From Drosophila pseudoobscura (lineage: Eukaryota; Arthropoda; Insecta; Diptera; Drosophilidae): a stretch of DNA of 64,000 nucleotides. Position numbers and translations under genes: made by a program. The stretch lies in the NCBI RefSeq assembly GCF_009870125.1, contig NC_046680.1:14217501-14281500 (forward strand). Direction: 5' to 3'. Positions 57,698 to 64,000 of the stretch are shown here, piece by piece; the stretch's first letter is position 1; each line of letters starts with the position of its first letter. Under the pieces are notes generated by a model. That model was not told the origin of the DNA, searched no databases, and was given only the letters and a program-made list of their open reading frames with translations.

Positions 57698-59437
57698 TTA
57701 TCGCATGTCCTGCAGCTCCCGTGGTGGCGGATACTTTGTCTCGTCCTGACCCTGTTCCGTGGGCTGCTGGTAGACTTGTTTCGGCAGGAACTGCCGCTTC
57801 CGGGAGGTGGGACGCACCAGGATGTGGGCTACACAAGTGCATATGGCGGCAATGGCAAAGTACTTGAAACTCTCTCGACCCCCGAGCCGCTTGAACATGA
57901 GTCCACCGATAAGAGAGCCAATGGAGAAGCCGAGGCCATCGTCCATGCCGGCCATTAGGCCCTGAACCGTGGACGAGGTTCCTGGCGGCGCCACAGCCGA
58001 GGCATAGGCTACGATGCACGTGTAGCAGAGGGCATAGGTGATGCCTTGGAAGAACAGCTCCACGCCCACCAGGTACCAGGGGTTCGGGATCCAGGCAATT
58101 AGCGACAAGCGCACCGCATAGAAGAAAAAGCACATGCTCATGCAGTGGACGTAGCCGAGCTTCTTGATGATCTTGCCGCTGTAGAAGAAGAAGGGCACCT
58201 CGCCGGCCAGGCACTCGGCAGCCACCACCAGGCCCTCGATGAGCTTGATCTGATGCATATAGCCGGTCTCCTCGGCCACCTGTTCCACGTGCCAGAACAT
58301 GAAGTAGATGATGAACGAATCGATAATGCCCGCTATGGTGGCAAACACCAGGAAGACGACAATCGGTGGCTGTCGCACCAGCTGCCAAACATCCTTCGCA
58401 ATGGTATCGGAGCCGCCCAGCTTGGGCAGCTTCAGCTTGGACACGCTCACCAAATCCAGCGTGCTGAACACGCACATGATGATCAGAGCGGGGGTCAGGC
58501 TCTTCACGGCATCCGCGGTCCATAGATCGACCACAATGCCAGCCAGCAGTGCGGTGGCCCCAAAGCCAATGGTGCCCCACACCCTCTGGGCCCCGTACTT
58601 GTCCTGTTCTTCGTCGCCCAGCAGATCGAAGCAGCAGGCATCCGATATGGAGTTGGTCACATTGAAGCCAATGGTTCCAATGAACAGCAGGAGCACGTAC
58701 AGCCAGAACTTTCCATTCCCAAAGATGCAGCTGTAAGTGTGCTGCAACTCGCAGTAGACGGTTGTCCCACTGATCTGTGAGACGGAGTCGAGGCTGCACA
58801 TGTGGTGGCTCTCATTCCCGTGCTGAATGTTCTGGCTGAGATTGAGGCCCGCCGCCGCGTCATTGGCTACAACCAGAGCCTGAAAGCCTTCGCATTCCGC
58901 CTGGTACACCATCTGGCAAAAGGCGGGAGAAGAGAGCACCTCTGGAGGGCACTCCATTGGTGCATCCAGCAGGGTGACATTCCACTTGGCACTGCCCTCG
59001 TCCAGGCGTATGACATGAGTTCCCAATGGCTCACTGGGCAGGAAATAGAAGCCAGCATAGGCCAGCGTCATGACCAGGATCAAGGTAATAAAGATGAACT
59101 TTCGCAGGCGCTAAACGGAAATCATTAATAGGGGATTGTCTGGAATGGTTAGAGTTGATCCTCTGTCTTACCGTGAAATAGTCCGCGAGGAAACCCACCA
59201 GGGGCTTGGCCAGGACGTAGAGTATGGGCAAGACGGCCATTATGTATCCCATCACATCCGGAGGGACTCCAAGCTGCTTGCCAATCACCAAAAGCTGCGG
59301 CAGAATGGGCCCCATGGCTACGAACGAATCATTGAAAATAGTAGATGAAGTCTTTATGGACTAATCTTCCACTTACCCGCCATAAAGAAGAAAAAGTGCG
59401 CCTTGATGGGCAGCAGGCGTCGATTGAGTCGCCCCAT
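57698..59437 (-). CDS. MFSD6-type major facilitator transporter
   Basis: Exons 59437-59377, 59317-59172 and 59110-57698 (phases 1 and 0) give 539 residues. The opening MGRLNRRLLPIKAHFFFFMA and GPILPQLLVIGKQLG, then GYIMAVLPILYVLAKPLVGF, is characteristic of the MFSD6 branch, as is the large extracellular loop between helices 2 and 3 rich in Cys and Asn-X-Ser/Thr sites (about residues 95-200). About twelve membrane helices follow, with TNSISDACCFDLLG, RVWGTIGFGATALL and a conserved FFFYSGKIIKKLG segment. The C-terminal tail is polar. A membrane transporter of unknown substrate, on the minus strand divergent from the transferrin gene. The melanogaster name was not decided. Confidence 0.85.
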
Positions 59438-60767
59438 TGTCCAGTATATTAATAGCTATCTCGAAATGGTCAAATTTATCACAGTTTTACGGCAGAATCA
59501 TGTCTGCTACGTGCAATCTTTTGAGTGAACTCCGGGTCGGGTGTCTCCTTCTAGCCAGATAAGACCATATTTTGTGCACTTGCCGTCTTCGACGTGGGTC
59601 GGGCTCTGTCTGCTCGGGGAGTCTGTAAATATCAAGTGATGTTGGATGTAAATTAGATCCCTGCTAAACGATATCTAATCTCAGTCACCACCCAGCCACC
59701 GCGATAAGCAAACGTCTCCAGACACATTATGGATAGAGCTGTAATCGGCAGCATAAAAGCCAGATACGAGAGCATAGGTTTGAACTATACTACCATTGCC
59801 GCCTATCTATAAGACGTCGCCAAATCTTATCTGCAGATGGTAAAGATTTTAGGGTCCCATTATAGAACGCGGGGCAACAATGTTCATTCGTTCAGCCCAC
59901 GATTAAATGCTTATAGATACGTATGTCTACTCGTATGTAAGTGCTTATAGTATAAACCGGTTTACAGACCCACCAAAATCGCACACTTGACACACAAAAA
60001 AAACAGCTTACAAAAGCCGGCAAAACGAATTAGAGGGTGCCTCTTCCAAAACAGATAATTAATCAAGTCGAAAAAATACACAACAAATATTGGAGGGAGT
60101 TACGGACAAAAAAGCCAATATGTGAAGCACCTATCGAAGGCGAACAAAGAGAACTGGAAGCAGGGAAGCCATAAAAATGCGATTTGGTTTGATTTGATTA
60201 AGTTGTTAGAATCGCAAACAATGGTTTTAGATTCTCAACAGCTCTATATTTATGTAAATCACTCGATTATTATTTTTTTTTAACAATGTAAATAAACTTG
60301 ATGAAAGCACCCACAGCTCTGAGGTCTGAGATCAATTGGCTGGCCCTTCGTACGCTGAGAACTGCGGCCACCGACTGAAGAAGTAGCAGCAGTCCCGTTG
60401 CAGGGGGACTGATAAGTCGGCTCTGGCGATAAGGGAATCGACTGGTGGTAGTAGCAGACATATGTACATATATTGTCAGAGCGCACACATAAGAGAGCGG
60501 CCAAAGTGCCTCTTTCATCGTGCGGTATTTCCCAGATGCTAACGCTAATAGATCTGGCATATCCAAATCCCCGCTTGACTCATCACCATCACCATCCTAA
60601 GCTGTGCGTAGTACAGCCTTAAGCTCGTGAGATCCAATGCGATCGGATCGAAATCAAGTTTTTATCGCCACAGCTGACAGAAACCAGGCTTCAGTCGCCG
60701 CTGATCTTCCATTGCGAGTGGTTCGGTTCGGTCCGGCCTGTAGCTTTGACTCGTATTCATTCGTATT
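59438..60767. other. shared upstream region of two divergent genes
   Basis: About 1.3 kb between the divergent transporter and transferrin genes. GATA words (TTATCT, AGATAAG) are frequent near 59440-59860 and may serve gut or fat-body expression. An open frame at 60270-60566 (minus) has no support as a gene. Confidence 0.4.
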
Positions 60768-60775
60768 TATAAATA
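60768..60775 (+). promoter_or_regulatory. TATA box of the transferrin gene
   Basis: TATAAATA lies 165 bp upstream of the ATG at 60933, leaving a 5' UTR of about 130 bp. Confidence 0.6.
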
Positions 60776-60932
60776 GTCGATTGCATGCTTACTGAGCTCC
60801 AAGCAGCTCAATCCCGAGTGACGACAGTGCAACAAATTAACTAAATCTCAACCTCTACGCGGCACTCAAGTGACAGGCAATTAAGTGACAGAAAACCTCT
60901 GCGACGACATATACATATCAATAAATTTAATA

Positions 60933-63868
60933 ATGCAGTTGCTTACATTTATGGTCGTGGCACTGATGATTGCGGCCTTCTTATCAATATGTTTGGCTGT
61001 GGCACCGCCCGATGATGGGAAATGTAAGTTGATTAACACCAAGGGGCGTATACGGTTGGGCAATGGGTCTGGAAATGAAAACAAAAGGGAATAGGGAAAA
61101 CTGTAGTTAAATATCAAGACAATAAACCATTACAACAGTACCCTAAATAAACCTGAAATAAAGTTGGTTTTTAATATTCAACCTCCAGTAAATGCCGCCC
61201 TTTTCCTTTCTGTTTAGCCAATTTTCGCAAGTCCAGTACCAAGCGAGAGAGCAGCGGCTGACCTTGGGGGTTTCAGTTTCTGGGTAATCGAAACCCGCTA
61301 GAGATAGTATCTGGCCCCTCCTCCTACACACACTCACACACACCTAAAAGCCGAACCCCAAAAACCTGTCCCCCTGCCAACCTTGAGGCGAATGCTCCAC
61401 TGCCCAAAATGCTCTATCCAGATCCCCCATGAACGTGACGCCACTTCGCGGGTTTATGCCAATTCGAGGAACGCATCAACCTGCAAAAAGTTTCCCAGTT
61501 TCGATGCTGAGGGGAATTTATAATTTCCGAAAACTGCATACAAAAGAAAAAGATAAAGATACAAAAAAAACCCTAAAAATACGTATAATCATAATTAATG
61601 CCGATGGGGGGAAACGGGTTTTTAGCGAATTATATTAAGTATATATACTAAAACGTTAACTAACCGCTAACTAACTGTCAATCTTTTAGTGCGGGTTTGT
61701 GTGGTAGAGTCGCGGGGTAAATATCAAAAAACCCCTAAGTTCTGTCCCCTGCTGGAGGCCAAGAGCAACATCGAGTGCGTCATCGGGGTGGACCGGCTGG
61801 ACTGCGTGCGGCGCATACACAAGGGAACGGCCCACTTTGGTGTCCTCACCTCGGAGGATCTGGTGGCAGCGCGATGGGCCAGCGTGGAGATACTGGTGGC
61901 CAGCGAGCTGCGCTCCCACGAGTCCAACTTTGAGTACGAAATTGTGGCGGTGGTGGACAATCAGGCCAACATTCATACGGTCCACGATCTGCGCGGTGCG
62001 AAGCTGTGTCATCCCGGCTATGGTTTGGGCAGCCACTGGACGGAGGTGTTGGCCAATGTAAGGGATTCTTGGACGATAGATGGGACACATCTTCATGGAA
62101 GTTTTCTTTTAATTTGCAGTATTTTGAAGCCGCTTTGGTTTCCAAGACATGCGATCCAGAGCTGACGGTCACAGAGGATCGGATAGCGGCCTCGTCGAGA
62201 TACTTTGGGCCCAGCTGCAAGGCTGGTCCCTGGGTGCCCGATCCTAAGCAGGATCGCATCCTCAAGAGCCGCTATCCCTCGCTGTGCCAGATGTGCTATG
62301 ATCCCTACAGCTGCGACCAGAACGACAAGCACTGGGGCCGACGTGGAGCTCTCTACTGCCTGACCAGTGGCGGCGGCAGCGTCTCCTGGGCCCGTCTCGA
62401 CGATGTGCGGAGTCACTTTGGTGTGAGTACTGGAGGAAAGCCATCCAAATTTGAGATATTTTGCCAGATCTCGTCTATCTTTTAGTTCACGGGCATAGGA
62501 GCGCAGGCGGATGCGTCGGAGTACAGCTACCTCTGTCCGGATGGGCATCTGCAGCCCATGAATGCGACACAACCGTGTGTGTGGGTGGCCAAACCCTGGC
62601 CAGTGGTGGCCGCTCGTCGCACCCATGCCGCCCAGGTGCAGCGCCTGGTCACGGGACTCACCCACGATGAGCCCGACAGCTGGCAGAACGCTCTTCTGAG
62701 TCTGCTGGAGACTTATCATGTACTCACGGTGCCGCTGGACAATGTGATAACGATCGACGACTATCTGGATCAGGCCACGGCCTTCCAGTCGGCCTACAGC
62801 TTCCCCGAGTGCAATCCCCCACGGTCCATTGTCTTCTGCACCACCTCCATCATTCAGCACATCAAGTGCTCCTGGCTGCAGGAGGCCTCGCAGGTCTATG
62901 GCGTGCAGCCCAACATTCAGTGCGTGCGAACCATGAATGTGGAACAGTGTCTGGACGACACGCGGTTCAAGAGCACCGATGTGGTGGTGGTCGATCAGGA
63001 GATGCGCGTAAAGGCCCAGCGGGACTACAATCTCGTGCCGCTGCTCTACGAGTTCGCTTTGGACATGCACGACCGATACGTGACCATGGCGCTGGTACAC
63101 AAGGACTCAAAGTATCAGAACATCAAGGATCTCAGGGGAGCGCGTGCCTGTCTGCCGTCCTTTGAGGGGGCTGCCCATCTGTCGGTGCAGGAGGCAATTG
63201 TTAATGGCACGGGCCTGGTGCATTCGCTGCACTCCTTCTTTCATCGCGACTCCTGTCTGTGGCATCCGCACCACGGAAGAGAATGTCCCATGCACTACCA
63301 GGGCGATGAGGGCGCCCTGCGCTGCCTGGCCGAGGGCGGAGATGTGGCCTTCCTCAGCTCGGATGTGTACAAGAAATATGCGAGTGGCAACATGACTGCC
63401 GATTGGGTGACGCGTGGCAGCCACAAGGATTACCGTGCCCTCTGTCCGTATGGGGGCATTGAGAGGCATTCGAACTTTGAGTTCTGCTACCTCCATTGGA
63501 CGACACGAGGCCACCTGATGACGCACAATTCGTCACTGCCGCGTCGCAATGAGATCTACAATTCGCTGCGCGACATGGACCAACTCTTTGGCAGGAAATA
63601 CAAAAGCGAGACGCGTCCTTTCACCTTGTATGGCATCTTCGACAAAAGGAATAACATAATGTTCCGGGATACCACGGATGGGCTGCTGGGCCTCCAGGAG
63701 CTGCACAGGGACAATGCCAAGCGCGTGATGGAGCACATCTACGATAGATATGCCACCACGCAGTACTACAGCAGCAAAGATGAGAACGGAGCACAGCGAC
63801 ACAATAGCAGTTGCTTGCTTCTTTTGTTGTTAGTGGTCCTCTGGCCGCTGTGGCGAAACTTTTCTTAG
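60933..63868 (+). CDS. Tsf3: transferrin 3, GPI-anchored two-lobe transferrin
   Basis: Exons 60933-61023, 61690-62057, 62120-62422 and 62486-63868 (phases 1, 0, 0) give 714 residues, the length I remember for D. melanogaster Tsf3. A signal peptide is followed by the N-lobe from KLRVCVVES, with CPLLEAKSNIECVIG and DRLDCVRRIHKGTAHFGVL. A second lobe starts around the SIVFCTTSII segment. The C-terminus is hydrophobic (SSCLLLLLLVVLWPLW), as in a GPI-anchor signal. The usual carbonate-binding motif after DLRG (GxGRSAGW) reads GYGLGSHWTEV in the N-lobe and SFEGAAHLSVQ in the C-lobe, so the anion-binding Arg is missing from both and tight iron binding is doubtful. Intron 1 (61024-61689) is 666 bp and shows nothing else. 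The gene ends 132 bp before the window edge. Confidence 0.87.
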
Positions 63869-64000
63869 TCAAGAGCACAAATCTAATCTTATTTATTGAT
63901 GTGATATTACGCTAAATTTGTTTTAAGAATAACATACTGACCCGACCTGTATCACCCGATGTTGTTGCTCTTTTTGAAATTGCGGTTTAAATATGATTGA

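Noticed and set aside
57618-58799. 393-codon minus-strand frame within the transporter gene
   Set aside because: It is an out-of-frame shadow of the MFSD6-type coding exon; the true frame has the membrane helices.
62093-63100. 335-codon minus-strand frame opposite the transferrin gene
   Set aside because: It is an antisense shadow produced by codon bias in the transferrin exons.

Overview
This is nuclear DNA of a Drosophila fly, most likely of the obscura group. Genes have short GT-AG introns of about 50-70 bp, TATA boxes and AATAAA signals. The gene set fits the 57A-57B neighbourhood of D. melanogaster chromosome 2R (Muller element C): Obp57-type odorant-binding proteins, a GNBP-like3-type beta-glucan-binding protein, Cpr57A, a CG13430-type trypsin, a CG13426-type Sec61-gamma and a 714-residue transferrin matching Tsf3. 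The species and synteny statements come from memory of gene families, not from a search. A single Obp57d/e-like gene would fit the obscura group.

Layout. 0-2.6 kb: a tandem pair of secreted, furin-site-bearing orphan proteins on the minus strand, flanked by a duplicated non-coding block. 7.2-8.2 kb: Obp57c-like gene followed by a degenerate OBP relic. 8.2-30.8 kb: a gene-poor block rich in microsatellites that holds only a small Sec61-gamma paralogue (16.3-16.5 kb) and a cluster of CTCF-like motifs near 21.2 kb. 30.9-46 kb: small secreted proteins (GNBP-like3, a GGPF-repeat protein, a candidate peptide gene at 38.7 kb, a tandem pair at 39.6-41.5 kb, further orphans) and a bleomycin-hydrolase-like pseudoenzyme. 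46-51.8 kb: gene-poor. 51.8-57.1 kb: a second CBM39 protein, Obp57d/e-like, Cpr57A, trypsin, BORCS7, a 69-residue orphan and a c-type lysozyme, all on the minus strand. 57.7-64 kb: an MFSD6-type transporter (minus) and a GPI-anchored transferrin (plus).

Most genes encode secreted products for the immune, cuticular, digestive or chemosensory surface. The intracellular or membrane genes are the Sec61-gamma paralogue, BORCS7, the bleomycin-hydrolase relative and the MFS transporter. Exon coordinates were read by eye from splice signals and reading phase. No retroviral, LTR or Polinton element, CRISPR array, rRNA or tRNA gene was recognised.
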